From: Nitrososphaerota archaeon
GTDB lineage: Archaea > Thermoproteota > Nitrososphaeria > Nitrososphaerales > UBA183
Reading direction: 5' to 3'
Assembly: GCA_027886925.1 (NCBI GenBank)
Contig: JAPCJN010000049.1
Location: forward strand, 1-13,239
Length of the DNA stretch: 13,239 nucleotides
The notes beneath the pieces are model-generated. The model was not told where the DNA came from and ran no database searches. It was given only the letters and a program-made list of their open reading frames with translations. A program made the position numbers and the translations under genes. Position 1 is the first letter of the stretch. Each line of letters starts with the position of its first letter. Below, in pieces: positions 13,239-13,239 of the stretch.

Positions 13239-13239
13239 T

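Overview
The window is archaeal. AT-rich TATA-like boxes lie about 25-37 bases upstream of the starts of tauE, the RHH gene and the minus-strand glycosyltransferase. Several starts are TTG or GTG and look leaderless or nearly so, while genes inside operons carry Shine-Dalgarno sequences (GGAGG before the APS kinase, GGTGA before the phosphodiesterase). Coding DNA is GC-rich with many AGG and ATA codons. The sulfate adenylyltransferase, APS kinase and phosphodiesterase set fits a Thermoproteota/Nitrososphaeria-type archaeon, but the exact lineage cannot be fixed from this stretch. No rRNA, tRNA, CRISPR array, transposase or integrase gene was recognised.

Layout. (A) 1-3594, plus strand: a surface protein cut by the left edge, with two copies of a roughly 105-residue domain and a C-terminal membrane anchor, followed by an FtsX/MacB-type ABC permease with an odd Gly/Ala-rich loop. 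(B) 3595-3782: a convergent gap holding a long imperfect inverted repeat (27-base arms, 3623-3763) whose G-U wobbles favour a plus-strand RNA. (C) 3783-8352: a sulfur island, with a TauE/SafE transporter (minus) diverging from an RHH regulator plus sulfate adenylyltransferase (plus), then a second unit of an alkaline-phosphatase-superfamily phosphodiesterase overlapping an APS kinase. The tauE/RHH intergenic region has helically spaced AATT tracts and a perfect 12-base palindrome. (D) 8478-13003: a glycan island, with one GT-B glycosyltransferase (plus), a glycosyltransferase and methyltransferase pair (minus) with a perfect hairpin between them, and a divergent UDP-HexNAc 4,6-dehydratase-like enzyme (plus). 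(E) 13065 to the right edge: the C-terminal end of an unrecognised minus-strand gene.

How it may fit together. Sulfate adenylyltransferase plus APS kinase make PAPS from sulfate. No APS/PAPS reductase is in the window, and the PAPS genes sit directly beside sugar-modifying genes. One reading is that the locus supports sulfated or otherwise decorated surface glycans, whose acceptors could include proteins like the Ser/Thr-rich one at the left. Ordinary sulfate assimilation with a reductase elsewhere is equally possible. The most intriguing points are the uncharacterised phosphodiesterase translationally coupled to APS kinase, the RHH regulator with its possible operators, and the structured element at 3623-3763.
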